A stretch of 64,000 nucleotides of DNA from positions 156,909 to 220,908 of the forward strand of contig NZ_RCZC01000008.1 of the NCBI RefSeq assembly GCF_006439055.1. The letters are read 5' to 3'. The notes below the pieces were generated by a model, which ran no database searches, was not told the origin of the DNA, and saw nothing but the letters and a program-made list of their open reading frames with translations. Below are positions 40,264-49,489 of the stretch, piece by piece. The stretch comes from Sphingomonas glacialis. GTDB taxonomy: Bacteria; Pseudomonadota; Alphaproteobacteria; Sphingomonadales; Sphingomonadaceae. Position 1 is the first letter of the stretch. Each line of letters begins with the position of its first letter. The position numbers were made by a program, and so were the translations under genes.

Positions 40264-42252
40264 ATGACCGTTACGCCCAACGCCCCGCTTTTCATCCTGT
40301 CGTTCCGACAGCGCGACGAGCTGGCGTCGCTTGCGGCGGGCGCGGGCTGGCAGGTCGTCGCGGCACGCCGCGCGGGGGGTGCCGAGCGGCGCTTCCTGTC
40401 GAGCGGCGCCGCCGTAGCGGTGATCGATGCGCGCGGGGCGCCCAGCGAGGGCGTTACCGCGGCACGCACGATCAGCGGCGCGGTCGAGGCGAATGGCGGG
40501 GCGCTGCTCGCCTTGGTCTCGCGCGGCGAGGCCGCGACAGTGACGACGCTATACGATGCCGGCGCGACGCACTTTCTCGCGAGCCCGTTCAGCGAGGCCG
40601 AGTTCCTCCAGGCGGTCCGCTTTGCCGCGCGCCATGCCGAGCGGATGGCGCGGGAATGGGCGGCGGGGCCGGTGTTCGCGCCGCTTGGCTGGCGCTACGA
40701 TCTCATCAGCCGCACGCTGATCCTGACGCCTGGCTTAGCCGCCTTGCTCGCGATCGATGACGCACCGAGCGTCCGCGCGATGCTGCGCCGGTTCGATCGG
40801 CCCGATCGCGCCGCGGCGCTGGCCGCGCTGCGCCGCGTCTCGCCCGAACGCCCCGCCACCGCCTTTGCGCACGATTCGGACCTGACCAGTGTCGGGCGCG
40901 TCGTCCAGCACCTCCAGCTCGATGTTGAAAACGGGCAGATCGACGCCGTCGTCGAACCGCTCGGCAGCGCGCCCGAGCCCGCCGCCGAGCTGCGCGAATC
41001 GCTCGCCGGTGCGCGCGATGCCGGCAGTGCGCGGCGCTGGCTGACGCGGCGGTTGGGTGAGGAGGCGGGTGCGCCGCTGCACGCGATGCTGATCGCGCTC
41101 AACCGCTTCGACATGGTCAATACCGCCTACGGTCGCGCGACCGGCGACGCCCTGCTGAGCAGCGCACAGAAGCGGATCGACGATGTCGTCCGCGAGATGC
41201 TCGGCCGCGACGCGTTGATCGTGCGGCTCAGCGGATCGACCTTCCTGGTGGCGGCGCGCAGCATCCGGCTGCGGATCGACCTCGCGGTCGAGCGGATCGC
41301 AGGCACGCTGGCGCGACCGTTCGTGACGGGCGAATCGATCGCCGTGCTCGGCTGCCGGATCGGGCTTGCCGAAGCGTTGCCCGACGATAGCGCAGCCAGT
41401 CTGCTCCGCCGCGTCAGCGAGGCGCTCGCCGATGCGCGCGAATCCGACACCGCGACGATGCGGGTCGCCGATGCCGAGCGCGGCGATGCGCCGATCGACC
41501 GGCTCGCGGTGGAATTGAACCATGCGCTCGAACGCGACGAGATCAGCGTGCTGTACCAGCCGCAAGTCTCGGTCTCCTCGGGCACGATCGTCGGGGTCGA
41601 GGCGCTCGCGCGGTGGGAGCATTGCGTGCTCGGCACGATCGGGGCCGAGACGCTGTTCGCCGCGGCGGCGCGTGCCGACCTCGAGATCGGGCTGTCCGAT
41701 CATATCCAGAAGATCGTGCTCGCGCAGGCGGCGGCGTGGCCGCAGGCGCTCGCGCGGCTGCGGCTGTCGCTCAACCTCACCGCGGCCGACATCGCGCGCC
41801 CGGGCTTTGCCGATCTGTTCCTCGATCGGGTCGATGCGAGCGGCTTCCCGCGATCGCGCCTCACGCTCGAAATTACCGAAAGCGGGCTGATCGAGGATCT
41901 CGGGATCGCATCGGGGTTGCTCTCGGTCTTGCGCGGCGCGGGGTGCCGGATCGCGATCGACGATTTCGGGACGGGCTATTCGTCGCTGGCGTATCTCAAG
42001 GCGCTGCCGCTCGATTACCTCAAGATCGACAAGAAGCTGGCGCAGGACATTACCGGGTCGGCGCGCGACCGGATCGTGGTGCGCGGCGTGATCGACATGG
42101 CGCGGTCGCTCGGGCTGACGGTGATCGCCGAGGGGGTCGAGACGCAGGCTCAGCTCGAGGCGCTGGCGGCCGAAGGCTGCCAGATCTATCAGGGCTTCCT
42201 GTGTGCGGAGCCGCTTTCGATCGATGCTTTGATCGCGTTGGTCGAACGCTAG
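40264..42252 (+). CDS. EAL-domain cyclic-di-GMP phosphodiesterase with degenerate REC and GGDEF domains
   Basis: The 662-residue protein has a receiver-like N-terminus (about residues 8-125, ending DAGATHFLASPFSEAEFLQAV) without a clear phosphorylation Asp. A middle region and a GGDEF fold follow, in which the active motif is lost (RLSGSTFLVAARS). The EAL domain appears intact (VGVEALARWEH, SLNLTAAD, LTLEITESG, AIDDFGTGYSSLAYLK, VIAEGVETQAQ). The likely activity is c-di-GMP hydrolysis, with the other domains as regulators. No membrane span is visible. Confidence 0.88.
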   Translation: MTVTPNAPLFILSFRQRDELASLAAGAGWQVVAARRAGGAERRFLSSGAAVAVIDARGAPSEGVTAARTISGAVEANGGALLALVSRGEAATVTTLYDAGATHFLASPFSEAEFLQAVRFAARHAERMAREWAAGPVFAPLGWRYDLISRTLILTPGLAALLAIDDAPSVRAMLRRFDRPDRAAALAALRRVSPERPATAFAHDSDLTSVGRVVQHLQLDVENGQIDAVVEPLGSAPEPAAELRESLAGARDAGSARRWLTRRLGEEAGAPLHAMLIALNRFDMVNTAYGRATGDALLSSAQKRIDDVVREMLGRDALIVRLSGSTFLVAARSIRLRIDLAVERIAGTLARPFVTGESIAVLGCRIGLAEALPDDSAASLLRRVSEALADARESDTATMRVADAERGDAPIDRLAVELNHALERDEISVLYQPQVSVSSGTIVGVEALARWEHCVLGTIGAETLFAAAARADLEIGLSDHIQKIVLAQAAAWPQALARLRLSLNLTAADIARPGFADLFLDRVDASGFPRSRLTLEITESGLIEDLGIASGLLSVLRGAGCRIAIDDFGTGYSSLAYLKALPLDYLKIDKKLAQDITGSARDRIVVRGVIDMARSLGLTVIAEGVETQAQLEALAAEGCQIYQGFLCAEPLSIDALIALVER

Positions 42253-42264
42253 GGGAGGGCTGGT

Positions 42265-42720
42265 ATGAGGCGTCTTGCGTTGGGTCTGCTCTTCGTCGCG
42301 GTGCCGCTCGCGGTCCAAGCGACGCCGCCTGTCGCTGCCACGCAAGCAGCGCCGCAAGCCGGCGTCGAGGCGGCGATGGCCGACAGCGCGGCGGGGTGGA
42401 ATGCGGGCGATCTCGCGCGCTTCATGGCGGTCTATTCGGACGCGCCCGACACCAGCTTCGTGACCAAGACCGGCGTGCTGCGCGGCAAGGCGGTGATGGC
42501 CGAGCGCTATCGCACCAAATATGATTTCGCCGATGCCGGGAAGCGCGGTGTGCTGAGCTTTGTCACGCTCGACTTCCGGCTGCTCGATCGCGGCCACGCG
42601 CTCTATATCGGCCGCTACACGCTGCGCGCGGGGGACGGTAAAGAGCAGTCGGGGATGACGTCGCTGGTGTTCCGCAAGGAGCCGGCGGGCTGGCGGATCA
42701 TCGCCGACCATAGCTCGTAA
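42265..42720 (+). CDS. Secreted NTF2-like (SnoaL/DUF4440) protein
   Basis: The 151-residue protein has a signal peptide (RRLALGLLFVAVPLAVQATP) and an NTF2-like cone fold (DSAAGWNAGDLARFMAVYSD, VLRGKAVMAERYRTKYD, GMTSLVFRKEPAGWRIIADHSS). Such proteins are small ligand-binding or isomerase-like domains; the role is unknown. It follows the EAL gene by 12 bases. Confidence 0.82.
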   Translation: MRRLALGLLFVAVPLAVQATPPVAATQAAPQAGVEAAMADSAAGWNAGDLARFMAVYSDAPDTSFVTKTGVLRGKAVMAERYRTKYDFADAGKRGVLSFVTLDFRLLDRGHALYIGRYTLRAGDGKEQSGMTSLVFRKEPAGWRIIADHSS

Positions 42721-42769
42721 TCCGCCACCCGGACCCTCAATCTGCCAGCGAGCGACGCTCCCCCCAACA

Positions 42770-42852
42770 CGTCACCCCAGCGAAAGCTGGGGTCTCAAGC
42801 GGCTGACGCGGCGCCCTAGAACCATGAGACCCCAGCTTTCGCTGGGGTGACG
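42770..42852. repeat. Perfect 28-bp inverted repeat
   Basis: The arm at 42770-42797 (CGTCACCCCAGCGAAAGCTG...) is the exact reverse complement of 42825-42852, with a 27-base spacer. Each arm also contains its own hairpin (CCCCAGCGAAAGCTGGGG). It lies in the gap between the convergent NTF2-like gene and mfd and belongs to the same type as the element at 27229. Confidence 0.95.
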
Positions 42853-42919
42853 GGGGCGTGTTCCCAGATCGATGACCGGCGCGCGAGGGGGCGCTGGCAT
42901 GGGATGCCGAGGGGGGCTC

Positions 42920-45900
42920 TCAGCCAGCCGCCTTCGCCAACCCTTTCGACAGTTGCAGTGCGCCGTGCAGCCGCGCCTTGGGGTCGCCCCAGGTGCGCGT
43001 GACCACGAGTTTGCTGTCGGGCCGCAACCGCGCGACGCCGTCGAGCTTGCCGACCCAGGCGAGCAGGCCGTCCACATTCGGCGGCTTGTCGTCGAAGAAG
43101 GTGACGAGCGCACCCTTGGGGCCGACGTCCATCTTGGCGACGCAGGCCTTCTTCGCGTTCAGCTTGATCTCGATGATGCGGATCAGATTCTCGGTCGGCT
43201 CGGGCAGCTTGCCGAAACGGTCGATCAGCTCGGCGGCGAAGGCCTCGACCTGGTTCTGGTCCTCGAGATCGTTGAGGCGGCGATACAGCCCCATGCGCAG
43301 GTCGAGATCGGGGACATACTCCTCGGGAATGAGGATCGGTGCGTCGACGGTGATCTGCGGCGAGAAGTCCTTCGGGCGCAGCCGCTGTCCACCGGCCTTG
43401 GCATCCATGATCGCCTCCTCCAGCATCGACTGGTAGAGCTCGAAGCCGACCTCCTTGATGTGCCCCGATTGCTCGTCGCCGAGCAGATTGCCCGCGCCCC
43501 GCTGGTCGAGATCGTGGCTCGCGAGCTGGAAACCCGCGCCGAGCGTATCGAGGTCGCTCAGCACCTTGAGCCGCTTCTCGGCGGTCTGGCTCAGCGTGCG
43601 GTTCTCGGGCGTGGTGAGATAGGCGTAGGCGCGGGTCTTCGCCCGCCCGACGCGGCCGCGGAGCTGATAGAGCTGCGCCAGGCCGAAGCGGTCGGCGCGG
43701 TGGATGATCATCGTGTTGGCGCTCGGAATGTCGAGCCCGCTCTCGACGATCGTGGTCGAGATGAGGACCTCGAACTTCTTGTCGTAGAAGGCCGACATCC
43801 GCTCCTCGACCTCACTCGGCGCCATCTGGCCGTGCGCAACAACGTAGCGCACCTCGGGCACGTGATCGCGCATGAACGCCTCGATCTCGGGCAGGTCGGC
43901 GATGCGGGGCGTCACGAAGAAGCTCTGCCCGCCGCGATAATGCTCGCGCAGCAGCGCCTCGCGCAGCACGACCGGGTCCCACGGCATGATGTAGGTGCGT
44001 ACCGCAAGGCGATCGACCGGCGGGGTCTGGATCACCGACAGCTCGCGGATCCCCGACATCGCCATCTGCAGCGTGCGCGGGATCGGCGTGGCGGTCAGCG
44101 TGAGGACGTGGACGTCGGTCTTGAGGCCCTTCAAGCGCTCTTTGTGGGTAACGCCGAAGCGCTGCTCCTCGTCGACCACGACGAGCCCGAGCCGCTTGAA
44201 CTCGATCCCCTTGGCGAGGATCGCGTGCGTGCCGATCACGACGTCGATCGTACCGTCCGCAAGGCCCGCCTTGGTCGCTTTGGCCTCGGCGCCGGGGACG
44301 AGCCGCGACAACCGGCCGACGTTGAGCGGGAAGCCTTCGAAGCGCGCGGTGAAATTGTTGAAATGCTGGCGGGCGAGGAGGGTGGTCGGGCAGACCACCG
44401 CGACCTGCAGCCCGGCCATCGCCGCGGCGAAGGCGCCGCGCAAAGCAACCTCGGTCTTGCCGAAGCCGACGTCGCCGACGACCAAGCGGTCCATCGGCGT
44501 GCCCTTGAGCAGGTCGCCCATCACGTCCTCGATCGCGCGGTCCTGATCGTCAGTTTCCTCGTATGGGAAGCGGTCGACGAAGGCGGCATAGCCGCTGTCG
44601 CGGTCGATCGTCTCGGCGGGGCGCAGTGCGCGCTCGGCTGCGGTGGCGATGAGCTCGCCCGCGATTTCGCGGATCCGCTCCTTCATCTTCGACTTGCGGC
44701 GCTGCCAGGCTTCGCCGCCGAGGCGATCGAGGCTCGCGCCCTCGCTGTCCGAGCCGTAGCGGCTGAGGACTTCGAGGTTTTCGACGGGGACGAACAGCTT
44801 GTCGCCGCCGGCATAGGTCAGCGCGACGCAATCGTGCGGCGCCTGGCCGACGGGGATTGAGGTCAGGCCTTCATAGCGGCCGATGCCGTGGTCGGCATGG
44901 ACGACGAGATCGCCGGGCGTGAGCATCGCCAGTTCGGCGAGGAAGGCGTCGGCCGATTTCTTGCGCTTGGCGCGGCGGACGAGGCGGTCGCCGAGCATGT
45001 CCTGCTCGGTGAGGAGCGCGACCTGCGGGCTGGAGAAGCCGTGGTCGAGGGGGAGGATGATGAGCGCGACGGTAACTCCCCTCCCGCTTGCGGGAGGGGT
45101 TGGGGGAGGGGCGTGCTGCGCTTTCGCGGCTGGTTGCTTGGGGACAGGCCCTCCCCCAGCCCCTCCCGCGAGCGGGAGGGGAGCAGAAGGAGCAGAAGCA
45201 CCCAGCGCCTCCTGCCATGTGTCCACCAGCTTGAGGTTCGTCGCGCCATGATCGCGCAGCAACCCCGCCAGCCGCTCCCGCGCGCCCGCCGAATAGCTCG
45301 CCAGCACTGCTTTCCGCCCATCGCGCTCGAGTGTGCGCAGATGATGCACCACCGCCTCGTACACGTTCGCGCCATTCGCGCGCTCGGCCCCGAAATCGCG
45401 CGGGCCGTCGACGCCGAAGTCGAGCACGCTCGCGCTCTCGGGCTCGTGGAACGCGGTGATCCGGTGCGCCGGCGCTTCGTCCAGCCGCGCCGCGAAATCC
45501 TTGGCGGTCAGGTACAGCGCATCGACCGGCAGCGGGCGATAGCTGCCGGGATCACTGACCTGCGCCTTAACGCGGTTGGCGTGATAATCGGTGATCGCCT
45601 CGAAGCGCTGCTCGGCCGCCGCGACTGAACCCGCGTCGCGGAGGATGACGGCATCGTCGCCGAGATGGTCGAACAGCGTCGTGAGCTTGTCTTCGAACAG
45701 CGGGAGCCAATGCTCCATCCCGGCAAGCCGACGCCCTTCCGAAATCGCCTGGTAGAGCGGATCGCCCGTCGCGGTCGCGCCGAAGCGTTCGCGATAGCGT
45801 GCGCGGAAGCGCTTGATGCTGTCCTCGTCGATCAGCGTTTCCGAGGCGGGGAGCAGGATGAAGCCGTCGACGCGGCCGGTGGTCCGCTGGTCGGCAGGGT

Positions 45901-46486
45901 CGAAGGTGCGGACGCTCTCGATCTCGTCGCCGAAGAAATCGAGCCGCAGCGCGTGCTCCTCGCCGCTCGGGAACAGATCGACCAAGCCGCCGCGCACCGC
46001 GAACTCGCCCGAATCGGCGACGGTCTCGACGCGGACATAGCCATTCGCCTGCAACTGCGCGGCGAGCTTGTCGCGGCCGATCCGCTCCTTGGGCGCGAGC
46101 TTGGCGACGAGCTGGCGGATGCGGAACGGCGTCAGCGTGCGCTGCGCCACCGCGTTGACCGTGGTGAGCAACAGCTGCGGGCCCTTGGGAGGCTGCTGCA
46201 GCCGGTGGAGCGTCGCCATGCGCTCGGCCATCACCCGCAGCGTGGGGGAGGCGCGGTCGTAGGGGAGGCAGTCCCACGCCGGGAAGGTGAGGATCTCGAG
46301 CTCGGGCGCGAAGGTCTGCGCGGTCGCGGCGATCGCGCGCATCGCGGCTTCGTCGGGCGCGACGAACACCGCGCGTGACTTGGCGGCGCGCGCGAGGTCG
46401 GCGAGCAGCCACGGCTCGAACCCGGTCGGCACGCCGGCGAGCGTGAGCGGGGTCTTGGCGGTGAGGATTTTGTTCAGGTCGGGCAT
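42920..46486 (-). CDS. mfd: Transcription-repair coupling factor
   Basis: Mfd removes RNA polymerase stalled at DNA damage and recruits UvrA. The 1188-residue chain has the UvrB-homology N-terminus (ILTFPAWDCLPYDRASP), the RNA polymerase-interaction region (TPGDLVVHADHGIGRYEGL), SF2 helicase motifs (GDVGFGKTEVALRGAF, DEEQRFG, TATPIPRTLQMA) and the TRG/TRCF end. Residues ~435-470 form a Pro/Gly/Ala insert (LPLAGGAGGGPVPKQPAAKA) absent from the family and encoded by a palindromic element. sdhE lies upstream on the same strand. Confidence 0.96.
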   Translation of the reverse strand: MPDLNKILTAKTPLTLAGVPTGFEPWLLADLARAAKSRAVFVAPDEAAMRAIAATAQTFAPELEILTFPAWDCLPYDRASPTLRVMAERMATLHRLQQPPKGPQLLLTTVNAVAQRTLTPFRIRQLVAKLAPKERIGRDKLAAQLQANGYVRVETVADSGEFAVRGGLVDLFPSGEEHALRLDFFGDEIESVRTFDPADQRTTGRVDGFILLPASETLIDEDSIKRFRARYRERFGATATGDPLYQAISEGRRLAGMEHWLPLFEDKLTTLFDHLGDDAVILRDAGSVAAAEQRFEAITDYHANRVKAQVSDPGSYRPLPVDALYLTAKDFAARLDEAPAHRITAFHEPESASVLDFGVDGPRDFGAERANGANVYEAVVHHLRTLERDGRKAVLASYSAGARERLAGLLRDHGATNLKLVDTWQEALGASAPSAPLPLAGGAGGGPVPKQPAAKAQHAPPPTPPASGRGVTVALIILPLDHGFSSPQVALLTEQDMLGDRLVRRAKRKKSADAFLAELAMLTPGDLVVHADHGIGRYEGLTSIPVGQAPHDCVALTYAGGDKLFVPVENLEVLSRYGSDSEGASLDRLGGEAWQRRKSKMKERIREIAGELIATAAERALRPAETIDRDSGYAAFVDRFPYEETDDQDRAIEDVMGDLLKGTPMDRLVVGDVGFGKTEVALRGAFAAAMAGLQVAVVCPTTLLARQHFNNFTARFEGFPLNVGRLSRLVPGAEAKATKAGLADGTIDVVIGTHAILAKGIEFKRLGLVVVDEEQRFGVTHKERLKGLKTDVHVLTLTATPIPRTLQMAMSGIRELSVIQTPPVDRLAVRTYIMPWDPVVLREALLREHYRGGQSFFVTPRIADLPEIEAFMRDHVPEVRYVVAHGQMAPSEVEERMSAFYDKKFEVLISTTIVESGLDIPSANTMIIHRADRFGLAQLYQLRGRVGRAKTRAYAYLTTPENRTLSQTAEKRLKVLSDLDTLGAGFQLASHDLDQRGAGNLLGDEQSGHIKEVGFELYQSMLEEAIMDAKAGGQRLRPKDFSPQITVDAPILIPEEYVPDLDLRMGLYRRLNDLEDQNQVEAFAAELIDRFGKLPEPTENLIRIIEIKLNAKKACVAKMDVGPKGALVTFFDDKPPNVDGLLAWVGKLDGVARLRPDSKLVVTRTWGDPKARLHGALQLSKGLAKAAG
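45076..45183. repeat. Palindromic element inserted in frame within mfd
   Basis: The 35-base arms 45076-45110 and 45149-45183 pair with only two mismatches (left end CTCCCCTCCCGCTTGCGGGA). The element is 108 bases, exactly 36 codons, and reads through as a Pro/Gly-rich peptide in Mfd. Confidence 0.9.
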
Positions 46487-46498
46487 TCTTCTGACTTT

Positions 46499-46627
46499 CT
46501 CCCTCTCCCCGCTTGCGGGGAGAGGGTCGGGGAGAGGGGCAGTATCAAGAGCTGCCGTCCGAGTGACTGCCCCTCTCCCGCGCTTCGGCTTCGCCTCGCT
46601 TGCCCTCTCCCCGGAGGGGAGAGGGAG
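46499..46627. repeat. GC-rich palindromic intergenic element between sdhE and mfd
   Basis: CTCCCTCTCCCCGCTTGCGG and GGGAGAGGGTCGGGGAGAGG on the left pair with CTGCCCCTCTCCCGCGCTTC and CCTCTCCCCGGAGGGGAGAGG on the right. It is a diverged relative of the element inside mfd, 1.3 kb away. Confidence 0.8.
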
Positions 46628-46633
46628 ATCGCG

Positions 46634-46900
46634 TTACTCCGCGATCGGCACGTAGTTAAGCGTCTGGAGCGCCTCGAGGATCGACCCGCGGTACCGCTCC
46701 GGGCAGGTATCGGTCCCGATCGCCCACGCCATGATATCGACGTCCTGCTCCTCGAGCAGCTCCTCGACCAGCGTGATCTCGACATCGTCCCAGCCGCCCG
46801 AGCGCGCGTCGAAGAAGCCGCCGATCAGCAGATCGGCTTCCTTGGTGCCGCGGTGCCAGGCACGGAAGCGCAGGCGTTTCAGGCGGGTTTCGCGGTCCAT
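46634..46900 (-). CDS. sdhE: Succinate dehydrogenase assembly factor SdhE (SDHAF2 family)
   Basis: SdhE promotes covalent attachment of FAD to the SdhA flavoprotein. The 88-residue protein has the family signature LKRLRFRAWHRGTKEADLLIGGFFD (RGxxE motif) and LEEQDVDIMAWAIG. It starts at the ATG at 46900; longer readings run antisense through recG. It may share a transcript with mfd across the palindromic element. Confidence 0.93.
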   Translation of the reverse strand: MDRETRLKRLRFRAWHRGTKEADLLIGGFFDARSGGWDDVEITLVEELLEEQDVDIMAWAIGTDTCPERYRGSILEALQTLNYVPIAE

Positions 46901-46984
46901 GCTCGTCCAAACACAAATGCCCGGCACCGACCGACAGCGACGCTGGCGGCGGAAGCCGGGTGGGGGTAGAGGACCCAGATAGTC

Positions 46985-49060
46985 ATGCGACCCGATATCC
47001 TCAATCCATTGTTCGCCGAAGTCACGGCGCTGAAGGGCGTGGGGCCCACGCTCGCCAAGCCGCTCGACCGGCTCGGGCTGTCGCGCGTCGTCGATGTCGC
47101 CTTCCATCTGCCGACCGGCTGGGTCGATCGCCTGGCGCGCGAGGAGCTCGACATGGCCGATGCGGGGCGGGTGATCGCGATTACGCTGACCGCGCAATCG
47201 TACCGCTCGAGCGCGGGGCGCGGGCCGACGCGGGTCCATGCGACCGATGCGCTCGGCAACGTCGTCAGCTTGGTCTATTTCGGCGGAAATTCTGGGTGGG
47301 CGAAGAAACTCCTGCCGGTCGGCGAGCCGCGTCGCGTGTCGGGCCGGCTCGAAATGTACGGGCAGGATCTGCAAATGGTCCATCCCGATTACGTGCTGCC
47401 GCTCGAGGAGGCTGGCGACACGCCCGAGCGCGAGGCGATCTATCCGCTGTCGGAGGGGATGACCTCGAAACGGCTGGGGCAGCTCGCCGCTCAGGCGATC
47501 GAGCGCGCGCCCGACCTTCCCGAATGGATCGAGCCCGGATTGCTCGCCAAGCAGCAATGGCCCGGCTGGCGCGAGGCGCTCGCGCGGATCCATGCCGATC
47601 CGTCCGACGCGATGGCGCGCGAGCGGCTCGCGTATGACGAGATCTTCGCCAACCAGCTCGCCTTGATGCTGGTGCGGCAATCGTCGCGCGCGCGGCGGGG
47701 GCGGGCGCTCGCGGGGACGGGCAAGCTGCGCGATGCGCTGCGGCTGCCGTATGACCTGACCGGCGCGCAGGCGCGCACCGTGCGCGAAATCGAGGGCGAC
47801 CTCGCCCAGCCGCAACCGATGCTGCGGCTGCTGCAGGGGGATGTCGGCTCGGGAAAGACGCTCGTCGCGACGCTGGCGATGCTCACCGCGGTCGAGGCGG
47901 GTGCGCAGGCGGCGTTGCTCGCGCCGACCGAGATCCTCGCGCGCCAGCATTACGAATCGCTGCGCCGCACGCTCGCCGGGCTGCCGGTCGAGGTGGCGGT
48001 GCTGACCGGGCGCGACAAGGGCAAGGTGCGCGAGGCGACGTTGATGGCGCTCGCCGCGGGCACGATCGATATCCTGATCGGCACGCACGCGATCTTCCAG
48101 GAGGCGGTCGGCTACAAGGATCTCGGCCTCGTCGTGGTCGATGAGCAGCACCGCTTCGGCGTCGCGCAGCGGATGATGCTCCAGGCCAAGGCCAAGGCCG
48201 CGCCGCACCTGTTGGCGATGACCGCGACGCCGATCCCGCGCACGCTGACGCTCGCCAATTATGGCGAGATGGACGTCAGCCAGCTCGACGAGATGCCGCC
48301 CGGGCGCCAGCCGATCGAGACGCGCGTCATTTCCGAAGACCGGCTCGCCGATATCGTCGATGCGCTCGGCCGGCACCTGTCCGACGCCAATGATGGACAA
48401 GGGGGCCAGGCCTATTGGGTCTGCCCGTTGGTCGAGGAAAGCGAGAAGAGCGACATGGCCGCCGCCGAGGCGCGTGCCGAAACGCTGCGCGCGCGCTTCG
48501 GCGACCGCGTCGGGCTCGTCCACGGCAAGATGAAGCCCGCCGAGAAGGACACCGTGATGAGCGCGTTCGCCGCCGGGCAGCTTGGCGTGCTGGTCGCCAC
48601 CACCGTGATCGAGGTTGGCGTCGACGTGCCCAATGCGACGCTGATCGTGATCGAACATGCCGACCGCTTCGGGCTGGCGCAGCTCCACCAGTTGCGCGGG
48701 CGCGTCGGGCGCGGGTCGGGCAAGTCGAACTGCCTGCTGATCCGCGGTGGGTCACTCAGCGAGACCTCACGCGCGCGGCTCGCCTTGATGCGCGAGACGA
48801 CCGACGGCTTCCGCATTGCCGAGGAGGATCTGCGGTTGCGCGGGGCAGGGGAATTGCTCGGCACCAAGCAATCGGGCGAGGCGGGCTTTCGCCTCGCGAC
48901 GCCCGATATGCTGATGACGCTGCTCCCGGTCGCGACAGACGATGCGCGGCTGTTGATCGACCGCGACGGCGGGCTCGAGGGGACACGCGGGCAGGCGGCG
49001 CGGACGGCGCTCTATCTGTTCGAGCGCGATGCGGGGGTGGCGTTGCTGCGATCGGGCTGA
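46985..49060 (+). CDS. recG: ATP-dependent DNA helicase RecG
   Basis: RecG regresses stalled replication forks and processes recombination intermediates. The 691-residue protein has the wedge/OB domain (LTAQSYRSSAGRGPTRVHATDALGNVVSLVYFGG), the helicase motifs GDVGSGKTLVATLA, DEQHRFGVAQR and ATPIPRTLTLA, and the TRG end (HQLRGRVGRGSGKS, LRGAGELLGTKQSG). It is divergent from sdhE. Confidence 0.96.
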   Translation: MRPDILNPLFAEVTALKGVGPTLAKPLDRLGLSRVVDVAFHLPTGWVDRLAREELDMADAGRVIAITLTAQSYRSSAGRGPTRVHATDALGNVVSLVYFGGNSGWAKKLLPVGEPRRVSGRLEMYGQDLQMVHPDYVLPLEEAGDTPEREAIYPLSEGMTSKRLGQLAAQAIERAPDLPEWIEPGLLAKQQWPGWREALARIHADPSDAMARERLAYDEIFANQLALMLVRQSSRARRGRALAGTGKLRDALRLPYDLTGAQARTVREIEGDLAQPQPMLRLLQGDVGSGKTLVATLAMLTAVEAGAQAALLAPTEILARQHYESLRRTLAGLPVEVAVLTGRDKGKVREATLMALAAGTIDILIGTHAIFQEAVGYKDLGLVVVDEQHRFGVAQRMMLQAKAKAAPHLLAMTATPIPRTLTLANYGEMDVSQLDEMPPGRQPIETRVISEDRLADIVDALGRHLSDANDGQGGQAYWVCPLVEESEKSDMAAAEARAETLRARFGDRVGLVHGKMKPAEKDTVMSAFAAGQLGVLVATTVIEVGVDVPNATLIVIEHADRFGLAQLHQLRGRVGRGSGKSNCLLIRGGSLSETSRARLALMRETTDGFRIAEEDLRLRGAGELLGTKQSGEAGFRLATPDMLMTLLPVATDDARLLIDRDGGLEGTRGQAARTALYLFERDAGVALLRSG

Positions 49061-49067
49061 GGCGGCG

Positions 49068-49388
49068 TTACTTTTCCTTCAAGAGCACCGCGAGCAGCTC
49101 GTAATATTCGGGCAGCGGGATCGGCGCATCGAGTTCGCACCCGATCCGCCCGCCGAGCGACCAGCGGATCTCGGCCACCACCACCCCGACCACCGGCAGC
49201 GTGACGCGGAGCCGATCGCCGACGGCATAGCTCATCTCGGTCCGCGCCATCAGCCCGGCGGCGGAAAGATTGACGATCAATAACGACAGCTGCCTTGCAT
49301 CGGGACCGAACGCCCGCGCCCGGTAATGAACTTCGTCGCGAACGAGCGCTCGGCTCTCCGCAGTTTGCATTTCCAACGCCTTAGCCAT
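49068..49388 (-). CDS. PilZ domain protein
   Basis: The 106-residue single-domain protein has a PilZ fold, a c-di-GMP receptor type: RDEVHYRARAFGP where RxxxR would be expected, then NLSAAGLMARTEMSYAVGDRLRV (D/NxSxxG motif present) and VVVAEIRWSLGGRIGCELD. The first Arg motif looks imperfect, so binding is uncertain. The gene ends 7 bases from the convergent recG stop. Confidence 0.82.
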   Translation of the reverse strand: MAKALEMQTAESRALVRDEVHYRARAFGPDARQLSLLIVNLSAAGLMARTEMSYAVGDRLRVTLPVVGVVVAEIRWSLGGRIGCELDAPIPLPEYYELLAVLLKEK

Positions 49389-49489
49389 TACCAAACCCCC
49401 CTTTGGGTAGCTTGGACGCTAGGGCGTCGGGTATGAAGCGGAGCGGAACGAACCCGCTTAACAGCGGGTTACCCGAGTCTCGAAAACGC

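Noticed and set aside
44863..45375. Frameshift or assembly fault in mfd at the Pro/Gly insert
   Set aside because: The frame is open on both sides and the insert is an exact 36-codon palindromic element, so insertion explains it better than error.
46634..48688. 684-codon open frame on the minus strand through recG
   Set aside because: It is the antisense of recG; only its last 88 codons (sdhE, from 46900) are a real gene. Long antisense frames are expected at this GC content.
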